From Arthrinium phaeospermum (taxonomy: Eukaryota; Ascomycota; Sordariomycetes; Amphisphaeriales; Apiosporaceae), in NCBI GenBank assembly GCA_006503535.1, contig QYRS01000011.1:2356001-2420000 (forward strand): a stretch of DNA of 64,000 bases, read 5' to 3'. The notes under the pieces are model-generated. The model was not told the origin of the DNA and did no database searches. It worked only from the letters and a program-made list of their open reading frames with translations. Of this stretch, positions 46,919 to 58,014 are shown in pieces (the stretch's first letter is position 1; each line of letters begins with the position of its first letter). Position numbers and translations under genes: made by a program.

Positions 46919-47582
46919 TTGTAGCAACGGAATGGGATAATGGGATAATGGAATAATGGCTGGTAATCATGTGGAATAATCAGCAGTGGAAGTAGTGGAA
47001 TAGCTATCTAGTCGTATCAATGACAGCCACAGTACTCGTCGAGTCATATGCCTAATGCATCTCGAATGCCGACCAGCACAAGAAACAACAGTGATCCGAC
47101 TGGTATCTTGCTTCATCCAACAAGAATCATGATAGAAACTAATTTCAATTTTGGAAGAATAACGATAAAATAAACGAATTTACGAAATCTTTATGTAGCG
47201 TGAGTGTGCGTGTATATATCGAATCGATTGGTTGGGGTGATATTTGCTGAGTTCTAAAAATAGCGTTATCGTGAGGCGATCTGCAATGGGATTCGACGAG
47301 CGGCTCAGCTGCTGTGTCGATCTCGTGTAACCAACAACGATAACCCCACCATGGTGGTCCCGGGTCTCGTGCTTCACGCACGCGCCAATGTTCCGACTGC
47401 TATTAATCTTCTTCTAAACAATTCACAGGAGGATTGATGTGAACAGCATTGAATCACCGAATTCGTTGCCTCCTCTTCTTTTTTGTATCTTGCATGGGTT
47501 CGCTTCACTGTCTAACTCTATCAGGCTAGCACGCACACCTTTTCGGTACGCATCCGAAGCCGTTAGTGACCAATCAATCACA
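46919..47582. other. Intergenic region
   Basis: No gene is seen. A short degenerate repeat of GGGATAAT/GGAATAAT units occupies about 46930-46957. Confidence 0.45.
46930..46957. repeat. Short GGRATAAT tandem repeat
   Basis: Three to four tandem near-copies of an 8-9 nt unit (GGGATAAT, GGGATAAT, GGAATAAT) lie directly after the stop of DUF7918 copy 4. Confidence 0.6.
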
Positions 47583-49406
47583 ATGGATCTACTGCCAGTC
47601 GAGATCTGGTGCTCCATCTTCCGGCTCCTGGACCCGGTCGGGCTCGTCGCGGCGAGCCAGGCCTGCGCCAAGTTCCGCCAGATCATCCAGCCGGGGCGCG
47701 TCCATTTCGTGGAGCGGCTGCTGGCGCTCGAGTGTCAAGCCGAGCACGGCGGGCCGGTGCCGCACTTTTACGCCAACAACTACGAGCTGGAGCCCGCCTG
47801 GGAGGACGAGGCGTGGACGCGGATGCGCTGGGCTTGCTCGGGGTGCCTGCGCCTGCTGCCGGACGCGGCGTTCGATAACCATTCGCTCCTGCGTCTCGGC
47901 TATCGCAAGCCCGCGCCGGGTACGCCCAGCAGCCGGGCCGTGACGAGCTGGGAGGCGTCGGCGGCGAACCTCTTGCGGAATCGGAAATGGACGGCCGAGG
48001 ATCGGGACCGCCTTCGCGCGCAGGAGAAGAGGGTTCGGAAACAGTACGGGATCGCGCTCAGCTGGAACTGGGACATCCCCAAGGACTCGCAGGACCCGCT
48101 GCAGCGGCTGACGTCGTTCCGGGACGCGGGGCTGCGCGAGTTCGTGCACTGCCGGCTCGAGTACTTCCAGTGCATGGACATCGAGGAGGAGCGCGACATG
48201 TTCGACCGCGCGGCGGCGGCCATCGAGGGGGAGCGGACGGGGTTCCGGCGCCACCTGCGCCGGTGCAACGAGTGCCGCTGGCGGCGCGGCGAGATGCGGG
48301 TGCGGTGGCCCCGGTCCGTCAACGAGCAGGGCCTGCGGCTCGCGGGTCCTAATATCGGCACGGCCAACGTCCCCATCGTCCGCAGCCGCCAGGTCCTGCT
48401 GCCCTCGCCCCTGGACCGCTGGTTCCCGGGCTGGTCATCTCTTCTTCTGGGTAAGGGCGAGAGTGGGGACGGGGATGAGGACGAGGAGGCCAAACCGCCC
48501 CAGACGGGCCGGCCGCTGCATTTTCGTATATACAACAAGCTGCGCCAGCACGAGCCGTGGACCATGTACATGGTGCGCTGCCGCGGGTGCGCGCGCTGGC
48601 AGGAGCTGCGCGCCTTCCGGTGCGGCGACGCGTTCCCCAAGTGGCGGCCCGTCTCGCGACCCCAGGCCATGGAGCAGTACGAGAACTGGGACGGCGAACG
48701 GCTGACCGACAAGTACATCGACAAGCTCGTCTGCAACCGCTGCTACCGGGACCGGCACGGCGACGAGCGGCTGGCCCGGGACCTGATGCTGTGGTGGGGC
48801 GTGCTGGCCGACTCGGAGCTGAGACGGCTCGAGTTCGACATGTCGTACGGATGGCGCATGCTGGAGAGGCACGCGCCCGGGTTCTTGTTGCACGAGAACG
48901 ACGAGGACGCAGCAGCTGCGGACGGTTCCGGTGGAACGGCGGCGGCGATCCCCATGTGCCGCTCGACTGCCACCGTCCAGTTCGAGCTGGTCAAGGACCG
49001 GGCGGCGCTGCGACGGCGGCAGAAGCGCTTCGCCGACCTGTTGTACGGCCCCGACGACGCAGACGTCCCGGCGTCGTCGTCGTCGGGGGGCAAGGATACA
49101 AGGGGACTCGCGCGCCAGCAGATGACGACGATCAAGAGGGCCCTGGAGCAGGACGAGACGACGAGGGCGTGGATGGGGTACTGGGCGCGCGAGTACGGGA
49201 CCATGGACGACTGGTGGTTCTGGCTGCGGCGGTGCAAGGAGGCGTTCCGGGCGGACCCGAAGCGGCTGCTGATGGACCGCGACTTCGTGGCCGGCGTCAT
49301 TCGAAGAGGGGCAGAATTGGAGCGGCCGATGGAGTGGTGGCCTGTTTCGGCTTGGGATGCTTCTGGGCCGTGGCAGGCTTCTATACCGTGTAGACTTCGA
49401 ACTTAA
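47583..49406 (+). CDS. F-box protein
   Basis: A single exon of 607 residues. I start at ATG 47583 (context ACAATGG) because the F-box (LLPVEIWCSIFRLLDPVGLV, then ASQACAKFRQII) begins there; the open frame upstream has no protein character. The F-box would bind Skp1 in an SCF ubiquitin ligase. The rest contains several Cys pairs in zinc-finger-like spacing (WACSGCLRLLPDAAF, RRCNECRWRRGE, VRCRGCARWQELR, VCNRCYRDRHG), which is typical of a fungal F-box group whose substrates are unknown. A short acidic segment (GDGDEDEEAK) separates two halves. The gene is very GC-rich; long frames on the reverse strand are shadows. No introns are needed. Confidence 0.85.
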   Translation: MDLLPVEIWCSIFRLLDPVGLVAASQACAKFRQIIQPGRVHFVERLLALECQAEHGGPVPHFYANNYELEPAWEDEAWTRMRWACSGCLRLLPDAAFDNHSLLRLGYRKPAPGTPSSRAVTSWEASAANLLRNRKWTAEDRDRLRAQEKRVRKQYGIALSWNWDIPKDSQDPLQRLTSFRDAGLREFVHCRLEYFQCMDIEEERDMFDRAAAAIEGERTGFRRHLRRCNECRWRRGEMRVRWPRSVNEQGLRLAGPNIGTANVPIVRSRQVLLPSPLDRWFPGWSSLLLGKGESGDGDEDEEAKPPQTGRPLHFRIYNKLRQHEPWTMYMVRCRGCARWQELRAFRCGDAFPKWRPVSRPQAMEQYENWDGERLTDKYIDKLVCNRCYRDRHGDERLARDLMLWWGVLADSELRRLEFDMSYGWRMLERHAPGFLLHENDEDAAAADGSGGTAAAIPMCRSTATVQFELVKDRAALRRRQKRFADLLYGPDDADVPASSSSGGKDTRGLARQQMTTIKRALEQDETTRAWMGYWAREYGTMDDWWFWLRRCKEAFRADPKRLLMDRDFVAGVIRRGAELERPMEWWPVSAWDASGPWQASIPCRLRT

Positions 49407-49622
49407 AAGGGGACGAGGAAGTATGGGAGAAATATTATTTGGTGGCATACATTGCGCGAGCCCTCTCTTCTGCTCATGGATACTGGCATCTATGGTAGAC
49501 AATTGCCAATCCATTTCTAATACAGATACATAGCGACGGCACAGCCCTACGTGCTGAGCACCTCGCATGCATATCATTGCTCGCAACTCGTCCAGGCCAA
49601 TCTAACCGAAATCCAGAATGCT

Positions 49623-50684
49623 CTACTTCCCCTCGGCCCAAAACCGATCCAACGCCTCTTGCCTGACCTCGTACGCCCAATGATGACACGTCTGGTGGAC
49701 CACCGGGCTCACCTCCCCACGCTCCTCCTCATCGTCATCCTCGTCGAACACGCTGCGGACGCCCATCTGCACGTACTTCTTAAGTAGGCTGCGCCGCCAC
49801 CGGCCGGTCTCGCCGACGCACTTCTTCCACCGCGAAATCTGCCGCTCGTCCTCGCCGCTTTCGTCGCCGAGCCGCCGTCCCAGCCAGAACCGGCAGTACC
49901 ACTGGAACCACCCCCGGACGTCGTACTCGTGGCGGATCCAGCCGGCGGCCTCCCACTCCTCGATCGACTGCCCGCAGCCGACGCCGTACTTGTTGACGGC
50001 CGGGTCGTACTCGGCGGACGTCAGCTGTTTGTCGATATCGAAGCCGCCGCCCGTGGTCCACTCCGAAGGGAGCTCGCGCCAGTCGTCTTCGATGGTGGTG
50101 CCGAGCCGCTTCGAGTAGAGGGGCCGGAAGTAGGTCCCGCCGAAGGCGCCCTCGCGCAGGATCGACTCGGGGGACTTGTTGGGGCGGAAGGACGGGTGCG
50201 TGGCGAAGTGGTACTCGCCCGTCGTCTCGTCGCGGGTCGGGGGCGGGGCGGCGGGCGTCCAGGAGGTCCAGCCGGCGCGGATGGTTTCGAGGTCGGGGTT
50301 CTTCTTCGCTGCGGGAGCGGGGGAAGCACTGGTCGGTCTTGCTGTGGTCGTCGCCTCGGTCTTGATCTGCTTCTGGCCCTTGGTTCTGCTGCTTGTCGTC
50401 GCTGCTGCGCCTTTCTTCGTCTTGGTGGCGCGGGAAGACGGCTCCGTTTGCTTTATCAGGGCGTCTTCGTTGTAGGTTGCTGGTCGAGAGGTCGCGCTGG
50501 CGAGGCGCCGGGAGGCGCGGGTGGGCGTTGCCGGGTCGAGTTTGCGACGTTTGGGTGCGGGCGCCGGCGACTTGACTTCTTTCTTCTCTGCCAGTGGTTT
50601 GCTGCCCTCTTCCAGGCCTAGGTCCTGGACCAGCTCGGCGTTGCGCTTGATGTTGGCCAGTCGCCTGGCTTCGTAGCCGTCCAT
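49623..50684 (-). CDS. Conserved fungal protein, nuclear-type, unnamed
   Basis: A single exon of 353 residues. The N-terminus (MDGYEARRLANIKRNAELVQ) resembles the short helix at the start of Cmr1/WDR76-like and other chromatin proteins, which is only a resemblance. Residues 30 to about 125 are Lys/Arg/Ala/Thr-rich and disordered, with KRRKLD as a nuclear signal. The conserved C-terminal domain contains GAFGGTYFRPLYSKRLGTTI, WRELPSEW, YDPAVNKYGVGCGQSIEEWE, GWIRHEYDVRGWFQWYCRFW and RWKKCVGETGRWRRSLLKKY, ending with VVHQTCHHWAYEVRQEALD. I recognise this as a family conserved in filamentous fungi but know no function. The 3' end lies about 220 bp from the convergent F-box gene. Confidence 0.82.
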   Translation of the reverse strand: MDGYEARRLANIKRNAELVQDLGLEEGSKPLAEKKEVKSPAPAPKRRKLDPATPTRASRRLASATSRPATYNEDALIKQTEPSSRATKTKKGAAATTSSRTKGQKQIKTEATTTARPTSASPAPAAKKNPDLETIRAGWTSWTPAAPPPTRDETTGEYHFATHPSFRPNKSPESILREGAFGGTYFRPLYSKRLGTTIEDDWRELPSEWTTGGGFDIDKQLTSAEYDPAVNKYGVGCGQSIEEWEAAGWIRHEYDVRGWFQWYCRFWLGRRLGDESGEDERQISRWKKCVGETGRWRRSLLKKYVQMGVRSVFDEDDDEEERGEVSPVVHQTCHHWAYEVRQEALDRFWAEGK

Positions 50685-51155
50685 TTCTGCTGCTGCTGCG
50701 AGGTGCTGCGATTTTCAAGGGTGGTTTTTAGCAAATGTCAAATGTCAATAATGGCTTGATCGGAATGTTGCCCGTTTCGCGTTGCGGTTTCGCGACGGGA
50801 ATTTGGAATACGTCATTGGTTCAGCTCAATTGCGATTAGCCTTCAGCTCGTAGGGGTCTTTTGTTCTAGAACAGAGAGCTACCCCACCTAAGTACCCGAG
50901 GAGCTACAGGGACATGCTAGCTCAGCCGTAACGATTGCCCACATTGAAGTCCCCTGCGGGAAGAGGAGACGATGCGTTTATCTGCGGAATGAGATTGGTC
51001 TTGTGTGCAGCTCTAAGTGTGTCTCGCGGTAAGTTGATAGCTCTATGTACGCACTCGCTAAATCGAATCCATCGGTCCCAATCAGGCTTGCAGAGTAGTC
51101 TCCGGCCTTCTCCAGTTGTGACGGCTTCGCACTATGACATCAGGCATCTCAGCTG
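50685..51155. other. Intergenic region
   Basis: No gene is supported. The stretch next to 50685 should be the promoter of the conserved nuclear-type protein. Confidence 0.45.
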
Positions 51156-52434
51156 TCACAGAGGTTTTCGTCCATACACAACATAGCTGAGATGACCAGG
51201 TCAGTAAGAACGGCGAATTCAAAGATGGTTGCCACTCACAAGTAACTGTAGCCTTTCACCTTGCCCTCCCTCAGCTCGACCTTGGTCGCCTGGACGAACT
51301 CCTCGATCTCCTCGGGCGACATGCCCGCGTTGCGCAGGAGCAGGTAGCTGACGCCCCGCAGCCCGTCGTGCATGTTGCGCTGCTGGTACGCTCCGATCCG
51401 CGCAGCCTGCAGATTCCTGGGCCACGGGCTGCAGGGCACTTCGAACCTGTGCGCCTGGATCTCCGTGACTACAACGTAGGTTTTGAATGGTCAGCTAGAA
51501 TGCCTGCCCATTTCCCAACTCTTGCGCAAATGAGGAGGAAGTCCGCGAGGAAGAAGGATGGGAAACCTACAGCCGATGTCCTTGAGCCAACTATCGTAGT
51601 GCTTGGCTTTTCGCACATCAAAGCCTTTGGTTGTGGCACCGGCAGCACAGTAGTCGAACCACTTGCGGATATGCGAGTCTTTCAAGTGGTCAGCCAGCTG
51701 TTCGGCAGCTCGACTCCAGGGCTAACCTCACCTTCAACGCCCTCTCCATCCAGTTCCATGGTGCCATCCTGGATCTCAATCCACCCCCGGGCACGAGATG
51801 GTCGTAGACTTGCTGGAAGAGCCTCTTCGGGTCACGGATACCAGTCACAATTTGCCGGATGTGGATGTAGTCGAAAGTGGGATCCCATAGCCAGTCTTCC
51901 TCGCAGTCGTCCTTCTCAAAGTGGCAATTTGGGACTTCTGGCTGGGGCTGGATCTTGCTCAAATCCGTCCCTACGACATACGACCCAGGGTTCGCTCGGG
52001 CTGGGGAACCAAGTCAACAGTTGAGCGATACTCTTCAACGAGATTAGACCGGGGCACTACCAACCGAATTCGAGTGCCCAGATCCCCGTACCCGTGGCGA
52101 CGTCCATGACTTTCTTGGGAGCTTCCACGATCGGCGCCATGACCAACTTGCCACCGAGGATGAGAGTCATCATGGCATGTTGAAAATCAAGACGGTCTTG
52201 CTCGGCCTACCTGGGTCGATGAGCAAAATCTTCTGGACAGATGGACGTACGACATGAATGTCTGACCTCGTCGTTTGGCAATAAGTAGCTGCCCTCTTTG
52301 TATCCATGGTATCGCCTTCCAGACTCTCCGACGACATGATCAGGCTCATAGATGGATGACCCGGTCGGTTCACGTATTAGCTCCTCGTCGGCAAAGGTGG
52401 GGGAGAAGGCGTTCATGGTCTGATCTGCCGCCAT
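51156..52434 (-). CDS. SAM-dependent methyltransferase with apparent frameshift
   Basis: Exons on the minus strand are 52434-52267, 52206-52065, 52000-51732, 51678-51571, 51468-51240 and 51186-51156. The protein is a LaeA-like class I methyltransferase: RRYHGYKEGSYLLPNDE, AEQDRLDFQH, motif I VMDVATGTGIWALEFA, motif II GSYVVGTDLSKIQPQ, FDYIHIRQIVTGI, KDIGFTEI and the usual end FYVVYGRKPL. At the five-base C run 51784-51788 (G on the coding strand), VPGG is followed in frame by non-homologous sequence, while the expected WIEIQDGTMELDGEG lies in another frame, as if one G were missing. With that base, the donor at 51731 pairs with an acceptor at 51679 (branch CTGAC). As written, an acceptor at 51698 instead keeps the frame, giving 321 residues with about 20 abnormal ones. 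Substrate unknown; such genes often serve secondary metabolism. Confidence 0.8.
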
Positions 52435-53486
52435 TGCGCGGGGAGACCCACCCAATGGGAAGGGAGCGCAGGTCCGGAAGGGAATCTGCCGTGCTGTATG
52501 CGAAGCGGTGGCTGGCTATACGAAAGCTCGACTACTGCGATTCGGTTAGCGGCCGCCGTGAATCTGCCCGATCGAATCTATTTTGGTTTCGAGTATATCA
52601 CATACAGTTCGAGCTATCGTATTCAAGAAATGGTGCATTCCCACTATTCTTCAATCTACCCCTCAGCGGGTAGTGGTTCTAGTAGCCATTGAAATTACTA
52701 AGCTGAGATCCTACCCCTTACGCATTCGACCTTGGGCTCTCATTTGACGAAAGCATCTACTTCAGATCCCCGTTCTGCAAGTCTTGATGCTATCACAACA
52801 GTACTTGCCTATAGTATTGGAGGGTCACTTGCATAAGCGCCAGCACACCGCATCTTTCCTATGTAACCTGATGCAACCTGAGTTCGTGATCCTTCGGCGG
52901 GCCGAGGCGGCCTACCAAGTCAGTGAACCGGTCGACTTGCGAGCTACCCCGCACGAACTCCCTGCACCTAGCGAGTCGACCTATAGCATGTTGCTGCGCC
53001 GAGAGACTGCTGCTCACTTCCCAACCTCTCCCTGCGTTGCCTTGGGATAAGCATGCACTAGGATATACATACGATTTTTGCGATAGCAGCAAACGAGGGT
53101 CTTCGGAGATATATCTGCTCCTGGGTTTCGCCCGCAACACATGACGATGTAACGGCCCATGGAAGCTTACTCCCCCGTGTTCAACGAACTGTGGAGAATG
53201 GAGTAGTTCTCCATTGCGGGGAAGCCTGCACGAGGGACTATCGGAGAGAGTCAATCATGTTGCTCCCAATGAATCGTCATTGCACAGGTTCAACGGCCCA
53301 GACCGGCACGGGTCGGGTCTCAGGTGCGAGAGTACAAAATGAGACATCTCTCCCGGTCCTTGTTGACCGGTCGACCTGCTGTTATTCCTCAGTCGGATCT
53401 GCTCTGAGCTGACGCGCCCATCTGTCTCTCTGTCTTTGTTGTTACTACTCTCATCATTCGTCTACAACTCATAAGCGCATGTCACG
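52435..53486. other. Intergenic region
   Basis: About 1 kb between divergent methyltransferase and GH43 genes. Several short frames exist but none is protein-like. Both promoters must lie here. Confidence 0.45.
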
Positions 53487-54818
53487 ATGAAGTCAGTCAT
53501 CCTTACCGGCCTTTTGGCTCTTGCCTCGCATGCGGGTCTCTGCACCGCGCAGACTTTCGACCCGAACAAGGCGGCACCGCAGAACTGGGACCTGTCCAAG
53601 ATCGGGACGGACAAGAAGACCAACACCACCTTCTCGAACCCCGTCTCGACTGAGAATATCGGGGATCCCTTCATGACCAAGTACACATCCGACGGCCAGG
53701 ACTGGTATCTGTACACCTTCTCCACCAACGACAACATCACCCTCAAGAGGTCGCGGTCTTTGACGGACAATTGGGATGATGCAGAGACGCGGGTGGTCTT
53801 CAAGCCCAACGCCACGGGCGCCGATGCTGGCAAGCCTTGGTCTACGTCCATTTGGTAAGTGTTTCGTCGCATGCGCTATGTCGCGGGGTCTAGTGCGCTC
53901 ATGTATGCGTACTGACTGTCGCATCATCTTAGGGCACCTGAAATCCACAACATCAGCGGCAAGTGGTACATCATCTTCACGGCCACGCCGGACGGCGACA
54001 ACCCGCCGCCGCTGCAAGACGCCATCTGCCCGATCAACTGCCCGGCCGTGAACCACCGGATGTTCGTGCTGGAGTCGACCGGCTCCGACCCCTGGACGTC
54101 CGACTTCCCGATGAAGAGCATGCTGGACACGTACGACCAGTTCGCGATCGACGGGACCTACTTCTCGTACCAGGACAAGCTCTACCACATCTACAGCTGC
54201 TGGGAGAACGCCTACTCGGCCTGGCCTGCCAATCTGTGCATCACGGAGATGTCGGACCCGTGGACAGTTTCTTCCAGCTTGAGTGAACGTCAAATAGTGA
54301 GTTCGGTCATGGCACACCCAAAGAAACAACTCTGACAACAGATACAGATCTCGATACCCGACCAGCCCTGGGAACAGGTGCCCTACGGCCGACCGATCCG
54401 GCTGGCGACCAACGAGGGCCCCCAGCAGCTGACGAACCCCAAGACGGGCCAGAACTTCGTCATCTACTCAGCGGCGCGGGTGAACACCCCCTACTACTGC
54501 CTCGGGATGCTGGAGCTGGTGGGCAACGACCCGATGCAGTACCAGTCGTGGCGCAAGCACAAGGACGGCTGCGTCTTCCACCAGAACACGCAGGCGGGCG
54601 TCTACGGGACGGGGCACGCCAGCTTCACCACCTCGCCCGACGGGAAAGAGGACTATATTGTGTATCACGCCCAGACCACGGCGAACCCGGTCGCCGACCT
54701 GTACCGCACCGCGCGCATCCAGCGGTTCGGCTGGAACGAGGATGGCACGCCCAACTTCCCGCTCGCAGAGAACGGGCCGTTCCCCGTGCCGGCGGGGCAG
54801 AAGGAGATGGCGAAATGA
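53487..54818 (+). CDS. Secreted glycoside hydrolase family 43 enzyme
   Basis: Three exons, 53487-53854, 53933-54296 and 54348-54818, give 400 residues. A signal peptide (MKSVILTGLLALASHAGLCTA) precedes a five-bladed beta-propeller of GH43. The catalytic residues fit the family: Asp60 in NIGDPFMTKY (general base), Asp196 in QFAIDGTYF (pKa modulator) and Glu267 in LATNEGPQQL (general acid), with WAPEIHNISGKWYIIFTAT in the second blade and GHASFTTSPDGKEDYIVYHA near the end. No carbohydrate-binding module is attached. GH43 members with this NEGPQ pattern are mostly alpha-L-arabinofuranosidases or exo-arabinanases acting on plant arabinan and arabinoxylan; beta-xylosidase is the alternative. The CE1 esterase at 14.4 kb would act on the same kind of material. 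Confidence 0.9.
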
Positions 54819-56014
54819 TGCGAGAAGAGACCGGGGGCGGTTTACGAGGTACACATTACCTACATCACCTACTTAATATATATACATGCCTAGACTATAG
54901 GACAGTTACCACTTAAGCAGTAATAAATACATGAATCGTTGCGAAAGGAAAGGAAAAGATTACAGTGCTGGTGAACATACAAGGGGTGCAAGGGCGGTGT
55001 GACATGCGCATGGTTCTGGCTCGTGTAGCCTGCTGCGGCAACTTACCAGACTCGTGTCACCATCATCCGAATTAGAGTTTACCTACTTGTCAAGTCACGA
55101 GCCGCCTAAGATTTTCGAGGGAGATCCAATATTGCACATGCAGCGGTATGCGAGGTATATGCGCCTACTCTTAAGCGTGCACAAGGATTGCATTCCATGA
55201 GGCTGGCGACTGAGGGAATTCTTGCAGGTTTTTCGAGCCTGCCAAGGGCGACTTGGGCGAACAGCTAATCCCTTCAGTGGATGCAGGCCCCCGTCATCAA
55301 TTTCAATCCCGCTTGGCTTTCCCCAACTCCGCATCCCCGTCATACCACACTACCCCGCAACGACTGGGGTGGCTCCTCGCTCGACTTTTTAGTCAAATCT
55401 CCTCATCTCCCCAGCTTGCCCAATGCCCATGGCATGATGCAAGGATGTTCCTGTCGTCATGCCTGCAAACCTCCAATCAGACAATCTGGCCCTACTCAGG
55501 TAGTTCGCCCATTTGGAAGCGTCCGAACTGTTATGGACCTATCAAGACTCAAGACACATGGCTTGTAAGCCGTTATCCCTAAAACTGACTGCCTACTACT
55601 CGTCGCACTCACTCGAAGATGGCTGGGTAAGTAAGTGGCCAAGAAAGCCAAGTCTTTGCCGGCCGCGCCGGTAGCAGTAGCGCAGTGCCAGCTTGCCTCT
55701 CCCCATTTCTCGGGTCAATGTTCGGTGCTTCTACCACCACCGCGGTCCTTGGCAACTCTATCAGCTCACCTGGGGGGTCACCTTGACGTCGTCTATTACC
55801 TACTTACATACTGGTACTTTTCGCCCGGTCACCACCGCACCACCCCCTTGGCATAATGGGGCCGCATATGGAGCTGGTCGCCGGAATATGCCGTTCAGCT
55901 GCCCTTCGAGAATGATTCATAAGAGCTCCATGTCGCTGTTGTTATCATGGATGAACGAAGAGACGAGCTGAGCTGACATTCTCGTCGCATCTCTGCCCTG
56001 CATTCCCATCCACG
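54819..56014. other. Intergenic region
   Basis: About 1.2 kb with no supported gene; upstream region of the GH32 gene. Confidence 0.45.
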
Positions 56015-57885
56015 ATGTTGTTCCCAAGGTTCCTGCTGTCTGTGGCTGCCGTTACTGGCGCTGCGACGGCCCAGGGTGTGAGCACCTATGTCAACCCGGC
56101 CGTCCCAACTGGCACTCCCATCCCGGCCAACTACACCGGCCCGCTGCGCCCCCAAGTCCACTACTCGCCACCGACGGGCTTTATGAATGACCCCAATGGC
56201 ATGTTCTACCTCAACGGCGTATTTCACCTGTACTACCAGTACAACCCGACCGGGCTAGGAGCAGGCAACCAGGTGAGTTGACTTCCATTCGCACTCACCA
56301 TGACTCTACCCAGGCTAACCCAAGAAACTTCAGCATTGGGGCCACGCGACAAGCAAGGACGGCTACACGTGGGAGAACCAGCCGATTGCGCTGTTCCCGC
56401 CCGAGGAGAAGCAGTACGTCTTCTCGGGCAGCGTCGTGGTCGACGCCAACAACACGAGCGGCTTCTTCCCGGACCAGGACAACGGCGTCGTCGCCGTCTT
56501 CACCCTCGCGCGCTACAACGAGGACGGGTCCGGGGGCCCCCAGACGCAGGCCATCGCCTACTCCCACGACGAGGGCTACACGTTCCAGTACTACGACCAG
56601 AACCCCGTCATCAACAGCACCAGCAGCCAGTTCCGCGACCCCAAGGTGATCCGCTACGGCGATACGTGGGCCATGGTCGTGGCCTACTCGCAGGAGTTCG
56701 CGCTCGGCATCTTCACGAGCCCGGACCTGAAGCAGTGGACGTGGGCCTCCAACTTCACCGACCACGGCCTCCTGGGCGCGCAGTACGAATGCCCCAACCT
56801 GGTCAAGATGCCGGTGCGCGACCCCGAGAGCGGCGCCGTCACGGACGAGAAGTACGTCATGACCCTCTCGGTCCAGCCCGGCGCCCCCCTCGGCGGCTCC
56901 ATCACGCAGTACTTCATCGGCGACTTCAACGGCACCCACTTCAGCACGCTAGATGCGGCGACGCGCCTGACCGACTTCGCCAAGGACAACTACGCCGCGC
57001 AGTTCTTTTACGGCATCGAGGGCAACCAGATCAGCCTGGGCTGGGCGAGCAAGTAAGTTTTATAGGCCTCGAGCGGGCTTTCTTTAATGGAAGGTATATC
57101 ATATGCTGACTCACAATCGCAGCTGGCAATACGCGCAGCAGGTCCCGACGGGCAACAACGAGGGCTGGCGCAGCGCCATGACGCTGCCCCGGGCCAGCTA
57201 CCTGACCAAGGCGCCCCGCATCGGCTGGACCATGGTCGACGAGATCTACGACGCCCAGCCCATCCTGGGCGAGTCCCTGGCCAGCAAGACCATGGGCAAC
57301 GGCAGCGTCACGGTGGACTACGCCGACGTCGAGTCGGGCGCCCTCTACATCGAGGCCAACGTGACGGGCATCGACGTGGCCAAGGCGACGTCCTTCTCGA
57401 CCCTCAACCTGACCTTCACGTCGCCGGCCTCGGGCGAGTCGCTGCGGTCCGGGTTCTACTTCGGCGGCGACAACCCGTTCTTCGTGGACCGCGGCCAGCT
57501 GCGCGGCTTCGACAACGTCTTCTTCACCGACAAGTTCAGCGTCGCCGACGTGTATTATGAAAGTTCTACCGACAAGGCGGCGGCGTGGCGCGTGCAGGCC
57601 GTCATCGATCGGAGCATGTACGAGGTCTTCCTCGACGGCGGGCGGCACGCGGGGACGGTGCTGCTCTACCCGACGCAGCCGCTGACCCTCCTCAACGTGG
57701 CGGCGGGCGACCTGCCCGCGGGGGCGCGGGTTAGTGTCGCGGTTTGGGGGCTGAAGAGTACGTGGGCCGGCTTGGCGGATGAGCGGGGGACGGTGCTGGG
57801 GAATGTGACGACGGATGCGGCGTCGGGGAAGGGCCCGGCGGCGTCGAAGAGGCATGTGATCTATGAGGGGGGGTTCTCTGTGTGA
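56015..57885 (+). CDS. Secreted GH32 fructosidase/invertase
   Basis: Three exons, 56015-56272, 56334-57052 and 57123-57885, give 579 residues. A signal peptide ([20 protein letters not shown]) is followed by the GH32 propeller. Nucleophile Asp59 is in [14 protein letters not shown], transition-state stabiliser Asp188 in [12 protein letters not shown], and acid/base Glu238 in [11 protein letters not shown]. Other signatures are [23 protein letters not shown] and FSGSVVVD. The C-terminal beta-sandwich module holds [16 protein letters not shown] and [17 protein letters not shown]. Several N-x-S/T sites suggest glycosylation. The enzyme hydrolyses terminal beta-fructosyl bonds of sucrose or fructans outside the cell; sequence alone does not separate invertase from exo-inulinase. 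A sugar-type MFS transporter lies 4 kb downstream and could take up the products, which is inference. Confidence 0.93.
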
Positions 57886-58014
57886 TGTGGAATGAAGAAT
57901 GATGTGATGTGAACAGACATAAGACAATATATAATGATCTAATCCTAGTTTAGACGTATATACTCTTGAAAGGGAATTCGTAACAATCATGATCTCGTAT
58001 CTTTTCCCGTCTCT

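Noticed and set aside
48435..49586. 383-codon open frame opposite the F-box gene
   Set aside because: Composition is Arg/Pro/Val-rich and low-complexity, while the plus frame has an F-box and Cys pairs.
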